From the NCBI GenBank assembly GCA_905215445.1, contig CAJMPZ010000067.1, forward strand, positions 1 through 11,352: DNA of 11,352 bases, in the 5' to 3' direction. How positions within the stretch are numbered: the first letter of the stretch is position 1; every line of letters starts with the position of its first letter. Shown here piece by piece: positions 1-6,643 of the stretch. The notes under the pieces are model-generated. The model was not told the origin of the DNA and did no database searches. It was given only the letters and a program-made list of their open reading frames with translations. The position numbers and the translations under genes were made by a program. Source of the DNA: an uncultured bacterium. GTDB taxonomy: Bacteria; Actinomycetota; Coriobacteriia; Coriobacteriales; Coriobacteriaceae.

Positions 1-186
1 GGGTACCGCCTCGCGGTGACATCGTTTTTATGTCAACCTTGGTCTAACAGAGCCTATCGTTTTGTACCGTTGCTAGATTTTTCTAAAAAATGGACAGACC
101 AAGAACTCTATTCGGCTTTTGGGCTCAATCAAGATGAAATCACCTTCATCGAAGAATCAATCCAGCCCATGGATACAGGTGAATAG
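1..186 (+). CDS. 3' end of an Eco57I-like adenine-specific DNA methylase (5' truncated by the window)
   Basis: An open frame runs from the first base to a TAG at 184-186, giving 61 residues with no start in the window. The tail contains FVPLLDFSKKWTDQELYSAF followed by GLNQDEITFIEESI and ends QPMDTGE. From memory, the pattern (FVPL-x-DFS, WTD-x-x-LY, a YGL or FGL-like turn, then E-x-x-FIE and PMD near the end) is typical of the C-terminus of large Eco57I/Type IIG-like N6-adenine methylases. The catalytic NPPY and SAM motifs lie upstream of the window and cannot be seen, so the call rests on the tail and on context. The stop is 2 bp before the next gene, which encodes a GIY-YIG helicase, and this fits a methylase-restriction pair. 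A hand count gives about 44% G+C here, clearly lower than in the following gene. Confidence 0.6.
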   Translation, partial: GYRLAVTSFLCQPWSNRAYRFVPLLDFSKKWTDQELYSAFGLNQDEITFIEESIQPMDTGE

Positions 187-188
187 CT

Positions 189-3100
189 ATGTCCACTGAT
201 GAGTTTTTCCCACAACGGCCGGATTCCCATCCATCAATCTACGCCTATAAGGACGCTAATCCCAACCATGATGGGCTCCTCAAGGTTGGCTACACCACGC
301 GCGACGTCGAAGTGCGTGTGCGTGAGCAATTTCCGGTGATTCAACCCGAGGAGCGACCCTACAACATCGTTTTCGCAGAGTCGGCAGTTCGCGATGATGG
401 CACGGTGTTCCTTGACCACCCGTTGCACCACTGGCTTGAAAGACATGGCCACGAGGGGATGGGTGGCGAGTGGTTTCGCTGCACGCCAGATGATGTGCGC
501 GCTGCATGGGTCGCCGTACGCGACCGCACCGAGAACGTCGAGGAGCGTGACCAGAACTTCAAGATGCGCCCAGAGCAGGCGGAAGCCGTGCGGCGCACTC
601 GCGAGTATTTCGAGTCGGTCAACGCCGAGGGTTCTAAACGTACGCCCAAGTTCCTATGGAACGCAAAGATGCGCTTCGGCAAGACATTCGCCTCCTACGA
701 GCTCGCCAAGTCCATGGGCATGAGCCGCGTGCTCGTGCTCACGTTCAAGCCTGCCGTCCAGAGCGCGTGGGAGGAAGACCTCAATCGCCATGTCGATTTT
801 GAGGGCTGGCAGTTCGTGTGCCGCGAAGGGCGACAATACGAGGATTGCGATCCGTCGCGTCCCATCGTCTGTTTCGGCTCGTTCCAGGACTACCTCGGCC
901 TCGACTCCAACGGCAACATCAAGGCTCGCCACGAATGGGTGCGTCTAACCGACTGGGACCTTGTCATCTTCGACGAGTACCACTTCGGCGCGTGGCGAGA
1001 CTCCGCGCGCAAGCTCTTCGCCTCGATTGGCGAGGACGACGAGAAGGCCGTCCACGAGGACGTCAGGGTCACTGGTAACGAGCAGGACGAGACCTGGCTG
1101 CCCATCGTCACCAAGTACTTCCTGTTCCTGTCTGGCACGCCGTTCCGTGCTCTCAACTCGGGAGAGTTCATCGAGGAACAAATCTTCAACTGGACCTACT
1201 CGGACGAACAGGCCGCGAAAGCCGCCTGGAAGCCCTTCCAAGGCCCCAATCCCTACGCGTCGCTCCCTCGCATGGTCATGCTCACCTACCAGATGCCGGA
1301 GGACATTAAGCGCATAGCGCTCAACACCGATACCAACCAGTTCGACCTCAACGTCTTCTTCTCTGCGGAGGGCGAGGGCGAGGCCGCGCAGTTCAAGTTC
1401 AAGAGCTATGTTCAGATGTGGTTGGACCTCATGCGCGGCCAGCACATGCCTACCACGGTTGACGAGCTCAAGCTCGGGGAGAAGCCGGCCATGCCGTTTT
1501 CCGACGTGCGCCTACTTTCCGTGCTCGGTCATACCCTATGGTTCCTGCCTAACGTCGCATCGTGCTTTGCCATGAAGAACCTGCTCATGGAGCGCCAGAA
1601 CACCTTCTTCCATGACTACCACATCAACGTGTGCGCAGGCTCGGGCGCGGGCATCGGCCTTGCCGCCCTGCCGCCCGTGCAGAAGTCGATGCGCGACCCA
1701 CTCGAGTCGAAGTCCATCACGCTGTCCTGCGGCAAGCTCACTACGGGCGTCACGGTGAAGCCCTGGACCGGCGTATTCATGCTTTCCAACGTGAAGAGCG
1801 CCGAGACCTACTTCCAGACGGCGTTTCGCGTGCAGTCGCCCTGGACGGTCAAGGACGACGACGGGAACGTGCAGATCGTCAAAAACGAGTGCTACGTGTT
1901 CGACTTTGCGCTCGACCGCGCCCTCACCATGGTGTCCGACTACTCCACGCAGCTCTCCACCGAGAAGAAGGGGCCCGAGCAGAAGGTCGGCGACTTCATC
2001 CGCTTCCTGCCCGTGCTCGCCTACGACGGCAGCCGCATGAAGGAGATCGACGCCTCCGAGATCCTCGACATCGCCATGGCGGGAACCTCCGCGACGCTGC
2101 TCGCCAAGCGCTGGGAGTCGGCGCTGCTGGTCAACGTCGACAACGACACGCTGCGCCGCCTGCTCGCCAACGACGAGGCCATCAACGCCCTCATGAGCAT
2201 CGAGGGCTTCCGAAGCCTCAACGATGACATCAAGACCATCATCAACAAGTCCGAAGCCGTCAAGAAGGTCAAGAAGGAGAAGGGCGACAACCTCACCCAA
2301 AAGGAGAAGAAGCAGCTCACCGAGGAGGAGAAGGAGTTCAAGTCCAAGCGCAAGGAAATCCAGGAGAAGCTGATCAAGTTCGCCACGCGTATCCCGGTTT
2401 TCATGTACCTCACCGACTACCGCGAGGAGACTCTCTACGACGTCATCACTCAGCTGGAGCCGGGGCTTTTCAAGAAGGTCACTGGCCTTGACGTCTCTGA
2501 TTTCAATTTGCTCGTCTCGCTCGGCGTGTTCAACTCCGCCCTCATGAACGACGCGGTCTACAAGTTTCGCCGCTACGAGGATGCAAGCCTTGTCTATACC
2601 GGTATCAATAAGCACGAAGGTGAGAAGGTCGGCCTTTACGACACGTCGCTGTCCAATTACGACTACCTCTACGCGAAGCAGCAGGAGTCGATGGTTGCTC
2701 CCGACGGGTCCGCTCTGGGCAACGGCGCTAAGGCGGAAGTTTCGTCTCCCGTTCCTACCGTCAGGCCCCCGGCCAAGCCGTCGACATCTGGCGCGCCAAG
2801 GTCGACGGCGAATACGACACCGCGCGGAGAGGCGCCCGTCAAAAAGGACTGGGTCGTCGACGTCCTCGAGTCCTGCAACGTTCGCATCGCTGATCGTCGC
2901 CCCAAGGGCGGAAGCCTTTGGGCAATCGGCGGCGGGGAGCTCGACGCCGTCATGAACGAGCTTGCCGCAAATGGCGCACAGTTCACCTACAAGCTGGAGG
3001 GCGGCAAGGCAACGGGCTTCAAGGCTGGCTGGTGGCTTTCCGGTTATCCGAAAAAGTCCGAGCCCAAGGCTTTGGAGCCTGAAGGGCCGGCCATCACCGA

Positions 3101-3278
3101 AGCGGACCTTTCCAAGATCGAGGAGGGAACCCAGGTCTTCCATAAGAGCTTCGGCTACGGCGAGGTCGTCTCAATCGGTAGCGACAAAATCGCCGTGCGC
3201 TTCGACAACGATAAAAAGAAGAAAGATCGCAAATTTATGTTCCCGTCAAGCTTCTACCAAGGGATGTTGCAGCTATGA
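189..3278 (+). CDS. GIY-YIG (T5orf172-like) nuclease fused to a superfamily 2 helicase, probable restriction subunit
   Basis: A 1029-aa cytoplasmic protein, probably the DNA-cutting and translocating partner of the preceding methylase. Residues 15-110 resemble GIY-YIG enzymes of the T5orf172/MUG113 type: SIYAY (16-20), LLKVGYTTR (30-38), Arg43/Arg45, His80 and GGEWF (92-96). The helicase core follows: Q-like MRPEQ (126-130), motif I NAKMRFGKTF (158-167, Lys165), motif II DEYH (262-265), motif III SGTPF (315-319), motif V TTGVTVKPW (518-526) and motif VI FQTAFRVQSPW (542-552, Arg547). A charged, probably coiled segment spans 685-730 and a Pro/Ser-rich linker about 840-885. Residues 886-950 form a small domain (RPKGGSLW, GWW), and 979-1021 resemble the UvrD/PcrA Tudor-like tail (FHKSFGYGEV...VRF). 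ATG 189 has AGGTGA at 177-182 and lies 2 bp after the methylase stop. Helicase identity is firm; active nuclease and partner role are inferred. Confidence 0.85.
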   Translation: MSTDEFFPQRPDSHPSIYAYKDANPNHDGLLKVGYTTRDVEVRVREQFPVIQPEERPYNIVFAESAVRDDGTVFLDHPLHHWLERHGHEGMGGEWFRCTPDDVRAAWVAVRDRTENVEERDQNFKMRPEQAEAVRRTREYFESVNAEGSKRTPKFLWNAKMRFGKTFASYELAKSMGMSRVLVLTFKPAVQSAWEEDLNRHVDFEGWQFVCREGRQYEDCDPSRPIVCFGSFQDYLGLDSNGNIKARHEWVRLTDWDLVIFDEYHFGAWRDSARKLFASIGEDDEKAVHEDVRVTGNEQDETWLPIVTKYFLFLSGTPFRALNSGEFIEEQIFNWTYSDEQAAKAAWKPFQGPNPYASLPRMVMLTYQMPEDIKRIALNTDTNQFDLNVFFSAEGEGEAAQFKFKSYVQMWLDLMRGQHMPTTVDELKLGEKPAMPFSDVRLLSVLGHTLWFLPNVASCFAMKNLLMERQNTFFHDYHINVCAGSGAGIGLAALPPVQKSMRDPLESKSITLSCGKLTTGVTVKPWTGVFMLSNVKSAETYFQTAFRVQSPWTVKDDDGNVQIVKNECYVFDFALDRALTMVSDYSTQLSTEKKGPEQKVGDFIRFLPVLAYDGSRMKEIDASEILDIAMAGTSATLLAKRWESALLVNVDNDTLRRLLANDEAINALMSIEGFRSLNDDIKTIINKSEAVKKVKKEKGDNLTQKEKKQLTEEEKEFKSKRKEIQEKLIKFATRIPVFMYLTDYREETLYDVITQLEPGLFKKVTGLDVSDFNLLVSLGVFNSALMNDAVYKFRRYEDASLVYTGINKHEGEKVGLYDTSLSNYDYLYAKQQESMVAPDGSALGNGAKAEVSSPVPTVRPPAKPSTSGAPRSTANTTPRGEAPVKKDWVVDVLESCNVRIADRRPKGGSLWAIGGGELDAVMNELAANGAQFTYKLEGGKATGFKAGWWLSGYPKKSEPKALEPEGPAITEADLSKIEEGTQVFHKSFGYGEVVSIGSDKIAVRFDNDKKKKDRKFMFPSSFYQGMLQL

Positions 3279-3493
3279 GATCCGCAGACGCTATCAAGTC
3301 GATACTTGAGGAGCAGGGCCGTTCCCAACGTTCCCTTGCTATCGACCTCGGTCTCACCCCGCAGGCGCTAGACCAGCGTCTGAAGTCGAAGACTATGAAG
3401 GTTGAGACCCTGTGCCAAACGGCGGCGCGGCTCGATTACTCTGTGAAGCTGGTTCCGAACGGTGGCGGCGAGAGCATAGAGATCGAGGGTTAA
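3275..3493 (+). CDS. Small XRE/Cro-like helix-turn-helix protein
   Basis: A 72-aa protein. Residues about 15-50 read as a lambda-repressor-like helix-turn-helix: GRSQRSLAIDLGLTPQALDQ gives helix 2 (SQRSLAIDLG), a turn at LT and recognition helix PQALDQRLK. KMKVETLCQTAARLDY is a normal continuation into helices 4-5. A short tail, SVKLVPNGGGESIEIEG, could be a beta-strand dimer element. The ATG overlaps the TGA of the helicase gene (ATGA at 3275-3278), so translation is probably coupled; AAGGGA at 3259-3264 is a possible ribosome site. It could be an autoregulator of the operon, comparable in role to the C proteins of restriction-modification systems, or an antitoxin-like partner of the HEPN-type gene 3 bp downstream. 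Neither can be chosen from sequence. The fold call is good; the role is inference. Confidence 0.75.
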   Translation: MRSADAIKSILEEQGRSQRSLAIDLGLTPQALDQRLKSKTMKVETLCQTAARLDYSVKLVPNGGGESIEIEG

Positions 3494-3496
3494 CCG

Positions 3497-4186
3497 ATGA
3501 GCTCGGAGCTTGACCTGTTGCTTCCTGATACCGAAAACGAAGCGGGCGCGCCGCAGGACGCCCCGCGAACCATTGAGCGCTCGCCGAGAAATCTCATCGG
3601 AGAGGCTCGCTTGGCGTTCGATGCTGGGCTGCTAATTTCATGCCTTACAGTTCTAGTCACCATTCCAGATGTTTGTTCGAACCTGATTGACTCTAGCAAT
3701 AGAGATGGACAGCGGAATTGGTGCACGAGGTATCTCGGGTTTCCTAACACCCCTGTGGTTGACGACATCGACAGATCTCGCAAGCAAAGTCGAGACCATA
3801 TCGAGCGAACGATGAACGCGCTCATGCGGGAAGACAACTTCACCGCATCAGATTTCTGCCAGTTGCGAAACGCTGTGCTCCATACCGGATCTTCGGTCGT
3901 TGACGGCGCGGGAGCAAAATATTCGCCGTTCCATTCGATCGGCATACAGGTCTTCGACAACGACAGCCAGCTGGTCATCGGATATGGATCAACCAGCTCA
4001 CCAGAGCCGGATGGGGTCGAGAACGACTGTCGCATAAAGATCACTCTCAACTTAACCGCCCTGCTCTCGCGCATGGAGAAAGGTGTCGCTGCATTTTTGA
4101 GCGAGTATCCTGAGCTCGATAGGGAGAACGGAAAGAGGGATTGCCTAACTTGGGGAATCGTTGATTTTCGAGCTCCAATCGGGTAA
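3497..4186 (+). CDS. HEPN-like protein with an RX4H motif, candidate RNase
   Basis: A 229-aa protein of no named family that I recognise. The informative part is FCQLRNAVLHTGSS (residues 120-133): Arg124-Asn-Ala-Val-Leu-His129 is an RX4H motif with the polar residue after Arg that HEPN ribonucleases usually carry. It sits at the end of a predicted long helix beginning near RSRKQSRDHIERTMNALM (93-110), as in HEPN folds. The N-terminal 30 residues are acidic and probably disordered; residues 35-62 form an amphipathic or hydrophobic helix pair (EARLAFDAGLLISCLTVLVT) that I read as HEPN helix 1, not a membrane segment. The C-terminal half (145-225) looks alpha/beta. GAGGG at 3485-3489 precedes the ATG by 7 bp, and the upstream HTH gene stops only 3 bp before the start. 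Known HEPN proteins act in abortive infection and toxin-antitoxin systems; that role here is inferred from motif and neighbours. Confidence 0.6.
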   Translation: MSSELDLLLPDTENEAGAPQDAPRTIERSPRNLIGEARLAFDAGLLISCLTVLVTIPDVCSNLIDSSNRDGQRNWCTRYLGFPNTPVVDDIDRSRKQSRDHIERTMNALMREDNFTASDFCQLRNAVLHTGSSVVDGAGAKYSPFHSIGIQVFDNDSQLVIGYGSTSSPEPDGVENDCRIKITLNLTALLSRMEKGVAAFLSEYPELDRENGKRDCLTWGIVDFRAPIG

Positions 4187-4231
4187 GGCTTTCTTCAGAA
4201 TGAGGAGTATGGGAAGAGGGGACAACCGCAA

Positions 4232-6355
4232 ATGAAAGCAACCGAGGCGAATCTGCTTGACCTTATGGGCGTGGCGAAGATGCAGTTCGTCATTCCCGTG
4301 TACCAGCGAGTTTACTCGTGGAGTGTAAAAGAGTGCGAGGTGCTTTGGGATGACGTCATGCGAGCGGGTCGTGATGGCGTATCGCACTTCGTGGGGTCGA
4401 TGCTTTATATCCCCGAGTCCGAGAGCTCTGCCACGAGCATTTCGCGCGTGCTTTTGATTGACGGGCAGCAGCGCATGACGACGTTTTCGTTGATGATCGC
4501 CGCCTTGGCTGACTATCTGGAGGGTTATCCCGACAAGGCCGGCTTCCTTGGCGATCTCAAGATTTCAGCGTTGCGGAAGAACTACCTCTTTAACGATGAC
4601 GACTACAACGGCCTGGCGCGCTACAAGCTGGTGCTTTCACAGGACGATAAAGAGACGCTGTTCTCCATCGTGTCCGGGTCTCCCGTGCCAGATGAAAAAT
4701 CGGATCGGATCGTCGAGAACCATGCGTTCTTCCGCGAGAAGATGCGTGGTAAATCATTTGATCCGGCAAGGCTTTGGGCGGGACTAAACCGCGTGCAGGT
4801 CATCGACACTAAGCTCACCGCTGGCGTTGATAATGCCCAGCTCATATTTGAGTCCATGAACTCCAAGGGCAAGCCGCTCACGCCTATCGACCTCATTCGT
4901 AACTACGTTCTTATGTCGCTTCCCAACGACGAGCAAACCAAGCTTTACGAGGGTTACTGGCATCCGCTCGAGCGCCTGTTCGGTAAAGGCGGCGAAGAAG
5001 AGTTCAATGCATTTATCTGGTACTGGTTGTGGCTCAAGGTTCCCAATAGGATGCCGAAGGAAAACGAGGCCTACCACGAGTTCAAACGCTATTTCGCTGA
5101 CGACTACGATGGGGATACCGAGGGCCTGCTGAAGGAGCTCCGCGAATATGCGCAAAGATATGCCAGGCTGTTCCTTGGCAAGGAGAAAGACGAGGGTCTG
5201 CGCCGAGTGTTCGGCAGGATTGCCTGTCTTTATGTGAAATCGGTCAGACCTTTGCTGATGCTGCTTTACTCGGTTTATGAAGGAGGCAGGATTGACCGCA
5301 ATGCGTTTTTACGTATCTGCGAGACTATCGAGTCGTTCCTGTTCAGGCGGGCGGTTTGCGGCAGGCTTACCACGGGCCTAAATAATTTCTTTGCCGGCAT
5401 GTATCGCAATCTCGAGCAGCAGGATGATATAGAGGAGTACGTTACGGCGATGCTCCTTATCCACAGCAGCGGTATGACCGCGTACTTCCCGACAGACGAG
5501 CATTTTGTCGAGGAGCTTAAGACGCGTGACTGTTACAACCGCTTCTCTAAAAAGCGCTATTACCTGGAGCGCATGGAGAACTGGCACCACCCGAAGGAGC
5601 CCATCTCGGCTGACGATTACCAGATCGAGCACGTCATGCCCCAGACGATCGATGGTGAGCACGGCTGGAAGGAATCGCTTGGTGAGAACTGGGAAGACAT
5701 CCACGACAGGCTGTGCAACAACTTGGGAAATCTTACGCTGACGGGCTACAACCAGGAGTACTCAAACCGGTCGTTCTCGGACAAGCTCAATCTTTCGAAC
5801 GTGGGACTTAAATGCAGCCCGCTCTACCTAAACAAGTCGATCGCCTCGCATGAAAAATGGGGCGAGGAGGAGATTAGGCAGCGCGCGGACGATCTGGCGA
5901 AAGAGGCGTGTGAGATATGGAAATATCCCGACCTTCCGGCAGATGTCGTCGACAAGTATCGCCCCTCTCGTGGGAAGTCTGACGAGGTGCCTATTTGGAC
6001 CTTGCAAGAGAACCATCCAACCTTTGCCGAGGGCGGGCTTAATCAAAAATTGTTCGAGGAGATACGCGAGTCTATCCTCAACGCCAATCCTTCGTGGGAA
6101 TCCTATATGGCCAAGTACTACGTAGGATTCAGGTCGGGCAAACGGAAGTTGCATGCCGTGCTGGAAGGCAGGACTAGCAACGGCGGCTGGATTGCCGTTG
6201 GCTTGGCAAAGAGTGTGGACGAGCTGATTGACCCGGAGGCCATGTGTCAGGACAAGCGCGCACAGGGTGGATTTGGGCCGGGTATGCCGACCTATGTTGC
6301 ACTCCGTAGCGCTGACGATATTCCGGCGGTGCTCGATCTTATAAAGCAGTGCTAG
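4232..6355 (+). CDS. GmrSD-like DUF262/DUF1524 HNH protein with DUF5655-like tail
   Basis: A 707-aa protein. The N-terminal DUF262 domain shows IPVYQRVYSW (21-30) and IDGQQR (76-81), the ParB-like nucleotide-binding and hydrolysis signature of GmrS-type proteins, with the conserved FESMNSKGKPLTPIDLIRNY at 206-225. The central 240-450 region is helical. The DUF1524 HNH-type nuclease follows: IEHVMPQ (465-471, His467) and NLGNLTLTGYNQEYSNRSF (497-515), carrying the Asn residues of the family. Residues about 600-707 look like DUF5655 (ILNANPSWESYMAKYYVGF, then a GPG turn and LRSADDIPAVLDLIKQ at the end). Proteins of this build include type IV modification-dependent restriction enzymes (GmrSD, BrxU) and SspE-like effectors. 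Both active-site signatures look intact. GAGGGG at 4216-4221 serves ATG 4232; the 45-bp gap from the HEPN-like gene contains no terminator. The substrate cannot be told from sequence. Confidence 0.88.
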   Translation: MKATEANLLDLMGVAKMQFVIPVYQRVYSWSVKECEVLWDDVMRAGRDGVSHFVGSMLYIPESESSATSISRVLLIDGQQRMTTFSLMIAALADYLEGYPDKAGFLGDLKISALRKNYLFNDDDYNGLARYKLVLSQDDKETLFSIVSGSPVPDEKSDRIVENHAFFREKMRGKSFDPARLWAGLNRVQVIDTKLTAGVDNAQLIFESMNSKGKPLTPIDLIRNYVLMSLPNDEQTKLYEGYWHPLERLFGKGGEEEFNAFIWYWLWLKVPNRMPKENEAYHEFKRYFADDYDGDTEGLLKELREYAQRYARLFLGKEKDEGLRRVFGRIACLYVKSVRPLLMLLYSVYEGGRIDRNAFLRICETIESFLFRRAVCGRLTTGLNNFFAGMYRNLEQQDDIEEYVTAMLLIHSSGMTAYFPTDEHFVEELKTRDCYNRFSKKRYYLERMENWHHPKEPISADDYQIEHVMPQTIDGEHGWKESLGENWEDIHDRLCNNLGNLTLTGYNQEYSNRSFSDKLNLSNVGLKCSPLYLNKSIASHEKWGEEEIRQRADDLAKEACEIWKYPDLPADVVDKYRPSRGKSDEVPIWTLQENHPTFAEGGLNQKLFEEIRESILNANPSWESYMAKYYVGFRSGKRKLHAVLEGRTSNGGWIAVGLAKSVDELIDPEAMCQDKRAQGGFGPGMPTYVALRSADDIPAVLDLIKQC

Positions 6356-6361
6356 GTTGAA

Positions 6362-6384
6362 GGCCGGGGATTGGCCCCCCGGCC
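6362..6384 (+). terminator. GC-rich hairpin after the defence operon
   Basis: GGCCGGGG (6362-6369) pairs perfectly with CCCCGGCC (6377-6384) across a 7-nt loop, starting 7 bp after the TAG of the DUF262 gene. No T-run follows (CTCATTGCC), so it is not a textbook intrinsic terminator, but the stem is strong and in the right place to end the operon. Confidence 0.5.
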
Positions 6385-6494
6385 CTCATTGCCTCAGATT
6401 TGTTGGTGGCTCTTCACCGTAAAGCGCATCTGGTGGGAGAGGCTGCTCTTGGTCGGTTGGTGTCGGAATCGCGGGCAATTATTCGGCCTAAATC

Positions 6495-6603
6495 CGGAAA
6501 AGTGCAATATTGACTGGTATAAAAGTACGGAAAAGTGTCGTAATACACACTTCAAAACCTCGAAAAAGTGTCGAAATGAGCACCTAACAACCACGGAAAA
6601 GTG
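6495..6603 (+). repeat. Four 10-bp direct repeats at exact 33-bp spacing
   Basis: CGGAAAAGTG occurs at 6495-6504, 6528-6537 and 6594-6603, with CGAAAAAGTG at 6561-6570. The start-to-start distance is exactly 33 bp each time, close to three helical turns, so all copies face nearly the same side of the DNA. Sequence between copies is poorly conserved, which speaks for protein-binding sites and not for a recent tandem duplication. Read in the frame of the downstream ATPase gene the array would encode an 11-residue repeat with the core (E/K)KC. The last copy ends 40 bp before the assigned start of that gene, the usual place for operators. Confidence 0.75.
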
Positions 6604-6625
6604 TATCCTAGTGCTAAAACAGCAC
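6604..6625 (+). promoter_or_regulatory. Possible -10 element and inverted repeat before the ATPase gene
   Basis: TATCCT at 6604-6609 matches the -10 consensus at four of six bases, directly after the last repeat, but no good -35 hexamer is seen 16-18 bp upstream. GTGCT (6611-6615) and AGCAC (6621-6625) form a small inverted repeat around the expected transcription start. The missing -35 would suit an activator bound at the repeats, or the call may be wrong. Confidence 0.3.
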
Positions 6626-6630
6626 GTAAT

Positions 6631-6636
6631 AAGGGG
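6631..6636 (+). promoter_or_regulatory. Ribosome binding site that sets the ATPase start at 6644
   Basis: AAGGGG at 6631-6636 lies 7 bp before ATG 6644. It is the only convincing Shine-Dalgarno sequence in front of a start codon between 6371 and the Walker A motif, and the protein that begins there starts, as DUF4143 ATPases usually do, about 25 residues before the P-loop. Confidence 0.7.
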
Positions 6637-6643
6637 TGCGCTT

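Larger units (their letters stand above)
6385..6643. other. Intergenic region holding the phased repeat array
   Basis: About 260 bp between the hairpin and the ATPase start. It is free of stop codons in the frame of the downstream gene, so a longer gene beginning with TTG at 6371 is formally possible; that start lies inside the hairpin loop and has no convincing ribosome site. The stretch 6480-6625 is A+T-rich and holds the four repeats. I see no RNA gene here. Confidence 0.6.

Noticed and set aside
1536..3143. Long antisense frame (535 codons) opposite the helicase gene
   Set aside because: It is leucine/valine/glycine-rich shadow coding caused by the G+C-rich codon pattern of the true gene, with no domain or ribosome site.
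3605..3680. Membrane segment in the HEPN-like protein (residues about 42-57)
   Set aside because: The hydrophobic run is short and interrupted, and it fits a buried HEPN helix better than a membrane span.
6495..6603. CRISPR array
   Set aside because: The repeated unit is only 10 bp with 23-bp gaps, too short for CRISPR repeats, and no cas genes are present.
6371..6643. N-terminal extension of the DUF4143 ATPase from TTG 6371
   Set aside because: The start lies in the loop of a hairpin, lacks a ribosome site, and the added residues are mostly the translated 33-bp repeat array; ATG 6644 has AAGGGG 7 bp upstream and gives the normal family N-terminus.
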